A DNA stretch of 64,000 bases, taken from the NCBI RefSeq assembly GCF_024137025.1, contig NZ_JAMYJR010000016.1, forward strand, positions 1-64,000. The letters run 5' to 3'. A program made the position numbers and the translations under genes. A model generated the notes under the pieces. The model did no database searches. It saw nothing but the letters and a program-made list of their open reading frames with translations, and had not been told where the DNA came from. Shown in pieces: positions 56,151 to 64,000 of this stretch (its first letter is position 1; each line of letters begins with the position of its first letter). Origin of the DNA: Paractinoplanes aksuensis (GTDB taxonomy: Bacteria > Actinomycetota > Actinomycetes > Mycobacteriales > Micromonosporaceae).

Positions 56151-58157
56151 TTACTCGCCGGGTGTGGACTTCGCGATCTGCATCAGGAACTCCACGTTCG
56201 TCCGGGTCTGCTTGAGCCGGTCGAGCAGCAGGTCGAGCGCCGCCCCCGAGTCGAGCGAGTGCAGCACCTTGCGCAGCTTGTGGATGATCGCCAGCTCTTC
56301 CTTGCCGAGCAGGATCTCTTCCTTGCGCGTGCCGGACGGGTCGATGTCGATGGCCGGGAAGACCCGCTTGTCGGCGATCTTGCGGTCGAGCTTGAGCTCG
56401 GCGTTACCCGTGCCCTTGAACTCCTCGAAGATCACCGTGTCCATCATCGAGCCGGTCTCGACCAGCGCGGTGGCGAGAATGGTGAGCGAGCCACCGTTCT
56501 CGATGTTGCGCGCCGCGCCCAGGAACCGCTTCGGCGGGTAGAGCGCCGTCGAATCGATACCACCCGACATGATGCGGCCGGAGGCCGGCGCGGCCAGGTT
56601 GTACGACCGGCCGAGCCGGGTCACCGAGTCGAGCAGGACGACCACGTCGTGGCCGAGCTCGACCAGTCGCTTGGCCCGCTCGATGGCGAGTTCGGCGACC
56701 GTGGTGTGGTCCTGCGGCGGGCGGTCGAACGTGGCCGCGACGACCTCGCCCTTGACCGAGCGCTGCATGTCGGTGACCTCTTCGGGCCGCTCGTCGACCA
56801 GCACGACCATCAGGTGGCACTCGGGGTTGTTCTCGGTGATCGCGTTGGCGATCGCCTGCAGAACCATCGTCTTACCGGCCTTGGGCGGCGAGACGATGAG
56901 CGCCCGCTGGCCCTTGCCGATCGGCATGACCAGGTCGATGACGCGCGTGGTCAGGATGTGCGGCTCGGTCTCGAGACGCAGCCTTTCCTGCGGGTAGAGC
57001 GGGGTCAGCTTGTAGAACTCGGGGCGGCGCCGGGCCTCCTCGGGCTCCATGCCGTTGATGGTGTCGAGCCGCACCAGCGGGTTGTACTTGTCACGCCGCT
57101 GGTCGCCGCCGCCACCCTCGCGGGGCGCGGCCCGCACGGCGCCGGTGACCGCGTCGCCGCGGCGCAGCCCGTGCTTCTTGACCTGCGACATCGACACGTA
57201 CACGTCGTTCGGGCCGGACAGGTAGCCGGTCGTGCGGACGAACGCGTAGTTGTCGAGGACGTCCAGGATGCCGGCCACGGGGACGAGCACGTCGTCCTCG
57301 CTGACGTGCGGCTCACGGCCGCCGCCGTCGCGCTGGCCGCCGCCGCCCTCGTTGCCGTCGCGGTCGCGACCGCGGCGACGGTCGCGGAACCGGCTGCGGC
57401 GGCTGCGACGACCGCCCTCGCCGTCGTCACCGTCGTCGTCGTCGCGGTTCTGGTCGTTGCGGTCGTTGCGACCCTGGTCGTTCCGGCTGTCGTTGCGCGG
57501 CCGGTCGTCCCGCTGGCGATCGTTGCGCTGGCGGTCGTTGCGGTCGCGGTTGCGCTCGCCCCGGTCCGGACGCTCGGTGCGCTCGGGCCGCTGGTCGGTC
57601 CGCTCGGCCGTCTCGGCCTCGACGGCGGGAGCGGCCTGCTCGCGCGGCTCACGGGCCTCCCGCGGCTCACGGTCGCGGTCGCGGCCCCGGCTGCGGCGGC
57701 TGCCGGCCTCGGCGGCCGGAGCCTGCTCGGCCGGCGCGACGGCGGCCGGCGCGGCCTCGATCGGACCGGTCGGCGCGTCGGCCGGAGCGGCCTGGACGAC
57801 CGGCGGCTCGGCCTTGGCCGAAGCGACCACGGGGGCCGTGGCGACAACCGGCGCGGGCGCGGCGGCCTCGGCGGGAGCCGCCGCCTGCTTGGCGGCCTGG
57901 CTGCTGCGCGGACGCGGCGCGCTCTCGGCGGGGGCTCCGCCGCCCTGACGCTCGGTGATCGCGGTGATCAGTTCGCCCTTGCGCATCCGGGCGGTGCCGG
58001 AGATGCCGAGGGACGCGGCGAGGCTTTGCAACTCGGGCAGCAGCATCGCGGACAGCCCGGTGCCGCCCCGGCGGCGCTTCGTGGCGGTCGCGGTGGGACC
58101 GGCGCCGGCGTCAGCGACGTCAGAAACACCCGACGTCACGTCGGTGGTGTCGCTCAA
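56151..58157 (-). CDS. rho: Transcription termination factor Rho with large disordered insert
   Basis: Hexameric RNA-dependent helicase, 668 aa from TTG 58157 (AAGGA six bases upstream). N-terminal Rho-N helices (MLLPELQSLAASLGISG), then a 200-residue insertion rich in Arg/Asp/Asn/Gly (RNDRQRNDRQRDDR-like repeats; acidic DDDGDD), then the RNA-binding fold with DVYVSMSQVKKHGLRRGD, P-loop SPPKAGKT, Walker B VVVLLDSVTRL and the C-terminal subunit interface. The insert is typical of high-GC actinobacteria, binds RNA and may drive condensation. Confidence 0.97.
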   Translation of the reverse strand: MSDTTDVTSGVSDVADAGAGPTATATKRRRGGTGLSAMLLPELQSLAASLGISGTARMRKGELITAITERQGGGAPAESAPRPRSSQAAKQAAAPAEAAAPAPVVATAPVVASAKAEPPVVQAAPADAPTGPIEAAPAAVAPAEQAPAAEAGSRRSRGRDRDREPREAREPREQAAPAVEAETAERTDQRPERTERPDRGERNRDRNDRQRNDRQRDDRPRNDSRNDQGRNDRNDQNRDDDDGDDGEGGRRSRRSRFRDRRRGRDRDGNEGGGGQRDGGGREPHVSEDDVLVPVAGILDVLDNYAFVRTTGYLSGPNDVYVSMSQVKKHGLRRGDAVTGAVRAAPREGGGGDQRRDKYNPLVRLDTINGMEPEEARRRPEFYKLTPLYPQERLRLETEPHILTTRVIDLVMPIGKGQRALIVSPPKAGKTMVLQAIANAITENNPECHLMVVLVDERPEEVTDMQRSVKGEVVAATFDRPPQDHTTVAELAIERAKRLVELGHDVVVLLDSVTRLGRSYNLAAPASGRIMSGGIDSTALYPPKRFLGAARNIENGGSLTILATALVETGSMMDTVIFEEFKGTGNAELKLDRKIADKRVFPAIDIDPSGTRKEEILLGKEELAIIHKLRKVLHSLDSGAALDLLLDRLKQTRTNVEFLMQIAKSTPGE

Positions 58158-58485
58158 TGGATTCCTTCCGTCGGAAAAAGCCCGAGATACCCGGTTCTGC
58201 AGCCTGATGGCCGGGTGTCGCGGTACCCGCCTCGCATGAGCAATGCGGGAGTTTGCAAGCACGGCAGCTCGACGGTGTCCCTGCTCGTCAAAGGTTTGAC
58301 GAGTAGGTCTCGGCGAGTGCAGCGACCTTCTCGGTTGCTGCTCGGCGTGTGCCTTTGAGGAGGTGAGACGGCCAGAAGGCCATAAGAGTCTCGGGGGTGC
58401 GCGCCGAACCGCAGAGATCGCTTAGCGGCTGTGTGCTTGGTCTTGAGCGTAGTCAACTCGTGCGACCTGCGGCAACAGGGCCCCG
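58158..58485 (-). other. 328-bp untranslated leader of rho
   Basis: No gene is visible. It contains one perfect inverted repeat (listed separately) and several CU-rich stretches on the minus strand. Long rho leaders mediate autoregulation in other bacteria; the sequence gives no direct proof here. Confidence 0.5.
58284..58303 (-). promoter_or_regulatory. Perfect inverted repeat in the rho leader
   Basis: CTCGTCAAA-GG-TTTGACGAG (9+2+9), 127 bp before the rho start. It forms a hairpin with a small loop in RNA, or could be a dimer binding site in DNA. Confidence 0.55.
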
Positions 58486-59394
58486 CTAGGCGAGTTCCAC
58501 CATACTCCCTTTGACAAGAGCACCGGCGCCATCCACGCCCAACGACTCGGCGCGCCATGCTGTTCCCGGGTGGAAATCGGCCGGGACCTCGGTCAACGCG
58601 AGCACCGAGGGGCCCGCCCCACTGACCACAGCGGCCACACCGACCGAGCGCAGGGACGCCACGAGCGACGCCGTGCCCGGCATGGCCTCGGCCCGGTAGC
58701 CCTGGTGCAGGCGATCCTCGGTGGCCGGCAGGAGCAGGCTGGGATCGCTGGTCAGAGCATGGGTGAGCAGGGCGGCGCGACCCGAGTTGAAGGACGCGTC
58801 GACGTGCGGGACGGCCGACGGCAGGGCCGCGCGGGCCGACGCCGTGTAGCCGCGCTCGGCCGGAATGAAGACTGTCGGATGCACGCCCCTGGCCGCCGCG
58901 AGTTTCACGGCCCGCGCCCCCGGACCTTCCGTCCAGGCGATGGTGAAGCCGCCGAGCAGACAGGGCGCGACGTTGTCGGGGTGGCCCTCGAGCCGGGCCG
59001 CGATGCGCAGCGCGTCCTCGTGGCCGAGGTCGTTGGCGACCAGGCCGCGGGCCAGTTGCACGCCGCCGACGATCGCGGCCGAGGACGACCCGAGCCCGCG
59101 CGCCTGCGGGATGCGGTTGACGCACTCGACGGCCAGGCCGGGTGGGCGCTCGCCGATCTCGTCGAAGGTGGCCAGCATGGCCCGCAGCACCAGGTGCGAC
59201 TCGTCGCCGGGGAGCTCGCCCGCGCCCTCACCGGTCACCGTGACCGTGAAGCCGCCCGGGGTGACCCGGGCCGTGAGGTCGTCGTAGAGCGTCAGCGCGA
59301 GACCCAGGGCGTCGAACCCGGGACCGAGGTTGGCGCTGGTGGCCGGCGTGCGCACGGACACCGGCTCGGTGGCGAAGATCGGGGCCATCGCCAC
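58486..59394 (-). CDS. thrB: Homoserine kinase
   Basis: GHMP kinase making O-phosphohomoserine in threonine synthesis. About 302 aa (GTG 59394; ATG 59388 possible): ATSANLGPGFDALGLAL and the ATP loop IPQARGLGSSSAAIVGG, plus SGAGPSVLAL at the end. In Streptomyces it is directly preceded by hom and thrC; here an MFS exporter is upstream with a 14-bp gap, and hom/thrC are not in the window. Confidence 0.94.
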   Translation of the reverse strand: MAMAPIFATEPVSVRTPATSANLGPGFDALGLALTLYDDLTARVTPGGFTVTVTGEGAGELPGDESHLVLRAMLATFDEIGERPPGLAVECVNRIPQARGLGSSSAAIVGGVQLARGLVANDLGHEDALRIAARLEGHPDNVAPCLLGGFTIAWTEGPGARAVKLAAARGVHPTVFIPAERGYTASARAALPSAVPHVDASFNSGRAALLTHALTSDPSLLLPATEDRLHQGYRAEAMPGTASLVASLRSVGVAAVVSGAGPSVLALTEVPADFHPGTAWRAESLGVDGAGALVKGSMVELA

Positions 59395-59408
59395 AGACTA
59401 GAGCTTGA

Positions 59409-60641
59409 TCACGAAGGCTGGACCGTCGCGTCGGAGGCCAGCCGGCGGGTCGCGACGCGCCAGACGATCGCGTAGGTAAGCGTCACCAGGCCGCAGCCGG
59501 CCAGAATGACCCACTCGTCGACGACGTCGACCACCGCCGTCGCGCCCAGCTGGCTGATCGCGATGGCCAGAGTGGCCAGCATGAGGTCGGTCGAGAAGAC
59601 CCGCCCGCGCAGCCGGTCGGGCACCTCGCCCTGCAGCGCGTAGTTCGAGAGCACCCAGTTGGCCCCGCCGGCCAGGTGGGCCACGAAGACCAGCACCAGC
59701 ACCAGCGGGAACCAGGGGGCCACGGCGACACCGAGGTAGCCGACGCCGTACAGGGCCATCGAGAGGGCCAGACCCGGGAACAGCCACGACTTGCGGCGGA
59801 TCACCGGTCCCAGGACGAACGGGCCGGCCAGCGCGCCCGCGCCGCGCACCGCGAAGAGCAGCCCGGCCCCGAGCACGCCGGCGCCGTGCAGGCCGGCGAT
59901 GAGCGGGAAGACGGTGAGCACGCCGTTGCCCAGCCCGGCCGCCATCTTCACGGTCACCAGGGCGCGGATACGCGGGTTGGCCCGCAGATAGCCGAACGAC
60001 TCGCGCAGCGCGTGCCCGGTGCGGGGCGGCGGCGTTCCGGCCTCGCGTCCGGTCTGCAGCGGGCGGCGGATGGTGGCGGTCAGCGCGGCCCCGAGCAGCA
60101 GCAGGGCGGCGGTGACGCCGAAACAGACGTACGGGCCGAAGGCCGCGCCGACCACACCGCCGAGCGAGGCGCCGACGATCGTCATCGTGCCCCAGGCCGA
60201 ACCCGAGACGGTGTTGGCCGCGGCCAGGTCCGGCGGGTCGACGACGTTGGGCAACGCGGCCGAGGCGGCCGGCGAGTAGAAGGCCTTGGCCACCGCCATC
60301 GCGCCGATGGCGACCAGGGCCAGAGGCGCGGTCGCGGCCGACTGGACGGTGAACAGCAGCAGCACCGCGACGAAGGCGGCGAGGTTGGCCGTGATCAGAA
60401 TTTTGCGCCGGTCGAACCGGTCGGCCACCGTGCCGGTGTAAGGCAGCAGCAGCGCGTTGATGCCGGTGTCGGCGGCCAGCACCAGCCCGCCCCAGACGCC
60501 GCTGCCGGTGAGCTCGGGCAGCAGCACGAGCAGGGGAATCATCACAAACCAGTCGGCCCCGAAGACGACCAGCTCGGCCGCGAAGAGCCGGCGGAAGTCG
60601 CGGTTGCCGGTAACGACCGAGAACGCTGTTGCCACGTACAC
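59409..60641 (-). CDS. MFS transporter (enterobactin-exporter-like)
   Basis: 410 aa with 12 predicted membrane helices; TGTVADRFDRRKILITANL is the loop-2/3 signature of the MFS_1/DHA3 group. Start GTG 60641. It ends 14 bp before thrB and is likely cotranscribed with it. Substrate unknown. Confidence 0.85.
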   Translation of the reverse strand: MYVATAFSVVTGNRDFRRLFAAELVVFGADWFVMIPLLVLLPELTGSGVWGGLVLAADTGINALLLPYTGTVADRFDRRKILITANLAAFVAVLLLFTVQSAATAPLALVAIGAMAVAKAFYSPAASAALPNVVDPPDLAAANTVSGSAWGTMTIVGASLGGVVGAAFGPYVCFGVTAALLLLGAALTATIRRPLQTGREAGTPPPRTGHALRESFGYLRANPRIRALVTVKMAAGLGNGVLTVFPLIAGLHGAGVLGAGLLFAVRGAGALAGPFVLGPVIRRKSWLFPGLALSMALYGVGYLGVAVAPWFPLVLVLVFVAHLAGGANWVLSNYALQGEVPDRLRGRVFSTDLMLATLAIAISQLGATAVVDVVDEWVILAGCGLVTLTYAIVWRVATRRLASDATVQPS

Positions 60642-60701
60642 GCACGTTACTGCCCGGTCCCGGGCGACCGGTGGCGGCCGGTCGCCCGGGAGGTCCGGGC
60701 C

Positions 60702-63700
60702 CTACTCCTGGGCCGGCTTCGGACCCTTGGGCATCTTCAACACCTCGAACTGGTCGGTGTAGCCGCGCAGGGCGCCGCTGGGCTGCGGCTCCGGCTCGTC
60801 CGCGGCATCGGGCTCCACCGGCTCGGGCGCGGGCGCGCCACCCTTCTTGGCCAGGCGCTTCCGGCGGCGCTTCTCCTTGCTGTTCTCGACCATGGTGTAG
60901 AGCGTCGGCACCAGCACCAGGGTGAGCAGCGTCGAGCTGACCAGACCGCCGATGACCACAATGGCCAGTGGCTGCGAGATGAACCCGCCCTCGCCGGTCA
61001 GACCCAGTGCCATCGGGATCAGCGCGAAGATGGTCGCGATGGCGGTCATCAGGATCGGCCGCAGACGGTGCCGGCCGCCCTCGATCACCGCCTCCTGCAC
61101 ACCCATGCCGGCCGCACGGTAGTGGTTGATGAGGTCCATGAGCACGATGGCATTTGTCACCACGATGCCTACGAGCATCAACACACCGATCAGGGCCGGC
61201 ACGCCCAGCGGGGTCCCGGTGATCAGCAGCAGGCCGATCGCGCCGGTCGCCGCGAACGGGATCGAGACCAGCAGGATGACCGGCTGGATGAGGCTGCGGA
61301 ACGTCGCCACCATGATGATGAAGACGATCGCGATGGCCGCGAGCACGGCCAGCCCCAGCTGCTGGAACGCCTCGGCCTGGTCGGCGCTGGCACCGCCGAT
61401 GGTGGCCGTGGCGCCGGCCGGCAGGGTCAGCCCGTCGAGCTTCTTCTGCAGGTCGCGGGTCGCCGCACCGAGGTCGGAACCGGAGTTCGTGCCGGTCACG
61501 GTGGCCGTACGTTCGCCGTCGACCCGGGTGACCTCCTCGGGCCCGTTGACCTCCTTGACCTCGGCCACCGTGCTCAGCGGCACGGGACCGCGGGCGGTGG
61601 TGAGGGGCAGTGCCCGCAGCGCGGCCGGGTCGGCCGGAGCCGAGCCGAACGAGATCACGACGTCCTGGCTGGAGCCGTCGACCGTGATCCGGCCGGCCGG
61701 AGCCGAGCGGAACGCACCCGCGACATTCTGCGCGATGGCCGCCTCGGTCAGGCCGGCCCGGGCGGCGGCCTCGCGCTTCACGACCACGTCGAGACGCGGG
61801 ACGCTGGCCGCCAGCGAGCTGGTCACCTCGAGCAGGCCCTGATCGGTCATCGCCTTCTGCACCTGCTCCGAGGTGGTGCGGAGCGAATCGGCGTCGGCCG
61901 ACTTGACCTGAACCGAAAGCTCGCTGCCGCCACCGAGACCGGAGGCGTCGGCGCCGATGCTGACCTCGCCGATGCCGTTCATGGCGGCGAACTTGTCCCG
62001 CAGCTCATCGGTGATCTTGCCCGCGTCGGCGTCCTCGTCGAGGCCCACGTTGAAGCTGGCGGTGCTGGCGCCCCCGCCGCCGACGAACGGGTTGAAGTCC
62101 CCGCCGCTGCCCAGCGACACCTGGTAGGTCTTGACCCCGGCCGTGTCGGCCAGCACTCCCTCGACCTGCTTGGCCGCGGTGTTGGTGGCCTCCAGGTTGG
62201 TGCCGACCGGCAGCTCCTGGGTGATGGACAGCGAGTCCTGACCCGAGTCGTCGAGGAAGTTCGTCTCGAGCCGGGTCGAGAGGCCGAGCGTGCCGATCAG
62301 CACGACCAGGCCGATGGCCAGCGTGGTCCAGCGCCGCTTGGTCGCGAACCGGATCACCGGCAGGTAGGCCCGCTGGAGCGGGTTGCGGCGCTCCTTCTCC
62401 TCGGCGGCCTGCCGGATCGCCTCGGTGTCGGCGTCGGCCGGCGGCGGCTTGAGGAACCAGTACGCCAGCACGGGCACCACCGTCAGGGCCACGAACAGCG
62501 AGGCCAGCAGGGCCACGGTGACGGTGATGGCGAACGACGAGAAGATCTGGCCGACGAAGCCACCGACCAGGGCGATCGGCGCGAACACGGCCACGGTGGT
62601 CAGGGTCGAGGCGGTGACCGCGCCCGACACCTCCTTGACGGCCGAGATGATCGCGTGGACCTTCGGCTCGCCGTACTCCAGATGTCGCTTGATGTTCTCC
62701 AGCACGACGATCGAGTCGTCGACCACGCGGCCGACCGCGATCGTCAGCGCGCCCAGGGTGAGCAGGTTGAGCGTGTAGTCGCCGATCCACAGCGCGATCA
62801 GGGCGATCAGCACCGAGAGCGGGATCGACACGGCCGTGACCAGCGTCGAACGGATCGAGAGCAGGAAGACCAGGATCACGATCACGGCCATCACCAGGCC
62901 CAGCAGGCCCTCGGTGGTGAGGCTCTCGATCGAGCGCTCGACGAACGGGGCCTGGTCGACCACCACGGTCAGCTTGGCGCCGGACGCCTTCTCGAGGTCG
63001 GCCAGCTGTTCCCGTACGGCATGAGAGATGTCGACCGGGTTGCCGTCCGGCCGGGCCGTGACCGCGATGCCCAGGCTGTCGACGCCGTCGGTCCGCGTGT
63101 ACGAGGTGGCCGCGGGCAGCTTGCTCTCGACCGTGGCGACGGAGCTGAGCTGCACCGGGCCGCGGGCGCCGCTGAGGTAGAGCGCCTTGAGCTGGTCGAT
63201 CGAGCTGATCGAGCTGCCCACCTGAACGGTCAGCGACCGGCTGCCCTCGGTGACCGCGCCCGCCGGCACCGAGATGCCGTTCTGCTGCAGCACGGTGGTC
63301 AGCGCCTGCGGGTTGACCCCGGCCGCGGTGAGCTTGGCCAGGTCAGGCGTGATCACGACCTGGGCCGCGCGGGCGCCGGTGATCTGGGTGTCACGCACGC
63401 CGTCGATCGCATTGAGCTCGGGCACGACCGTGTCGTTGAGCTTGTCGAGCAGCGCGCTCTCGTCGCCCCCGCCCGACGCCGCGAGCACGATGGCCGGGAT
63501 GTCGTCGGTGCCGCCGGCGAAGATCGTCGGCTCGACGTCGTCCGGCAGCTGCGGCTGCACCCGGTTGACGGCGGTCGTGAGCTGGTTGACCGCGGCGTCG
63601 ATGTCGGTGCCGAAGACGAAGGCCACGGTCACCGTGGCGATGCCCTCGCGGGTGCTCGACGTGACGCTGTCGATGCCGTCGAGGCCCTTGGCCGCGTCCT

Positions 63701-63905
63701 CGAGCGGTTCGGTGATCTGGTCCTGGATGACCTCCGGACCGGCCCCGGGCAGGGTCGCGGTCACGAAGGCAGCCGGGAACTCGATCGACGGGAACAGCTG
63801 CTGCTTCAGAGATGGGATGGCGAACAGCCCGAAGCCCGTGATCACCACGGCGATCAGGGCTACGAGACTTCGGTTGGCCAGGCTCAGCCGGGTCAGGAAG
63901 GACAT
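60702..63905 (-). CDS. RND-family exporter (HAE1/SwrC-like)
   Basis: 1067 aa, complete, with the two-fold repeat of RND permeases: N-terminal helix, periplasm-like loop, five helices with the proton-relay Asp pair in VGRVVDDSIVVLENI, then the second half and a charged C-terminal tail. No membrane-fusion or outer-membrane partner is nearby, as expected in a monoderm actinobacterium. ATG 63905. Possible role in lipid, siderophore or drug export. Confidence 0.92.
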   Translation of the reverse strand: MSFLTRLSLANRSLVALIAVVITGFGLFAIPSLKQQLFPSIEFPAAFVTATLPGAGPEVIQDQITEPLEDAAKGLDGIDSVTSSTREGIATVTVAFVFGTDIDAAVNQLTTAVNRVQPQLPDDVEPTIFAGGTDDIPAIVLAASGGGDESALLDKLNDTVVPELNAIDGVRDTQITGARAAQVVITPDLAKLTAAGVNPQALTTVLQQNGISVPAGAVTEGSRSLTVQVGSSISSIDQLKALYLSGARGPVQLSSVATVESKLPAATSYTRTDGVDSLGIAVTARPDGNPVDISHAVREQLADLEKASGAKLTVVVDQAPFVERSIESLTTEGLLGLVMAVIVILVFLLSIRSTLVTAVSIPLSVLIALIALWIGDYTLNLLTLGALTIAVGRVVDDSIVVLENIKRHLEYGEPKVHAIISAVKEVSGAVTASTLTTVAVFAPIALVGGFVGQIFSSFAITVTVALLASLFVALTVVPVLAYWFLKPPPADADTEAIRQAAEEKERRNPLQRAYLPVIRFATKRRWTTLAIGLVVLIGTLGLSTRLETNFLDDSGQDSLSITQELPVGTNLEATNTAAKQVEGVLADTAGVKTYQVSLGSGGDFNPFVGGGGASTASFNVGLDEDADAGKITDELRDKFAAMNGIGEVSIGADASGLGGGSELSVQVKSADADSLRTTSEQVQKAMTDQGLLEVTSSLAASVPRLDVVVKREAAARAGLTEAAIAQNVAGAFRSAPAGRITVDGSSQDVVISFGSAPADPAALRALPLTTARGPVPLSTVAEVKEVNGPEEVTRVDGERTATVTGTNSGSDLGAATRDLQKKLDGLTLPAGATATIGGASADQAEAFQQLGLAVLAAIAIVFIIMVATFRSLIQPVILLVSIPFAATGAIGLLLITGTPLGVPALIGVLMLVGIVVTNAIVLMDLINHYRAAGMGVQEAVIEGGRHRLRPILMTAIATIFALIPMALGLTGEGGFISQPLAIVVIGGLVSSTLLTLVLVPTLYTMVENSKEKRRRKRLAKKGGAPAPEPVEPDAADEPEPQPSGALRGYTDQFEVLKMPKGPKPAQE

Positions 63906-64000
63906 GGGCGCTCCCCCGGTAAAGTTTCGTCCAGCACTAATAGTTTGCCCGACGCGAACAAATGGTTTTCCGCCGGGGCGCTGGTACCGTCCGTCTTGAG

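Noticed and set aside
54852..58358. 1,168-codon plus-strand open frame over nos and rho
   Set aside because: No family signal and antisense to two well-identified genes; mirror frame of high-GC coding.
63906..64000. Regulator gene or operator upstream of the RND exporter
   Set aside because: Only 95 bp are visible; AT-rich patch suggests a promoter, but no palindrome or reading frame is convincing.

Overview
The window is high-GC actinobacterial chromosome, most likely from the Micromonosporaceae (Actinoplanes-like). The evidence is the strong G/C third-position bias, the many GTG/TTG starts, and a gene order that follows from memory the Streptomyces coelicolor segment running icmA - meaB - thiolase - epimerase - scy/filP - nucS - murA region - atp operon - glyA - tsaC - prmC - prfA - rpmE - rho - thrB. 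Most of it is core chromosome with a few lineage-specific insertions. I saw no rRNA, tRNA, CRISPR array, transposase or prophage.

Layout. 1-2603: an arginase-family gene with a huge repetitive C-terminal extension that runs off the left edge. 2619-10570: thioredoxin-TPR chaperone, isobutyryl-CoA-mutase-type large subunit, a PadR regulator divergent from an FAD monooxygenase, a small unknown protein, MeaB, thiolase and methylmalonyl-CoA epimerase. 10831-15031: two DivIVA-like coiled-coil cytoskeletal proteins (scy/filP position) and an AI-2E family membrane protein. 15035-21045: hydrolase, zinc-ribbon protein, aldehyde dehydrogenase, an ABC transporter pair and NucS. 21116-26479: membrane proteins and an FtsK/SpoIIIE-like ATPase with a coiled-coil membrane partner. 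26547-33919: CorC-type protein, hydroxybutyryl-CoA dehydrogenase, MurA with Asp in place of the catalytic Cys, PduO adenosyltransferase, a PheS-like ligase behind an apparent attenuator leader, and a PhzF protein.

33978-44979 is the F1Fo ATP synthase operon (minus strand: atpI-like, atpZ-like, atpB-E-F-H-A-G-D) followed by glyA-side genes. An LCP-family cell-wall gene lies between atpD and atpC, and a perfect 13-bp terminator hairpin follows atpD. 45060-54000: SDR protein, full-length Sua5, LMW phosphatase, a short TsaC homologue with degraded active-site motifs, PrmC, a GGDEF protein with a beta-propeller partner, RF1 and L31. 54260-63905: RNA-ligase-like protein, bacterial NO synthase, Rho, homoserine kinase, an MFS exporter and an RND exporter.

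Functional links. The B12-dependent mutase, MeaB, epimerase, PduO and thiolase/hydroxybutyryl-CoA dehydrogenase together suggest short-chain acyl-CoA interconversion (butyryl/isobutyryl and propionyl/methylmalonyl routes). The most unusual items are the PheS-like ligase with its leader peptide and hairpin, the FtsK-like ATPase/coiled-coil membrane pair, the terminator plus LCP gene inside the atp operon, the degenerate TsaC beside an intact Sua5, and the repeat-rich arginase tail.
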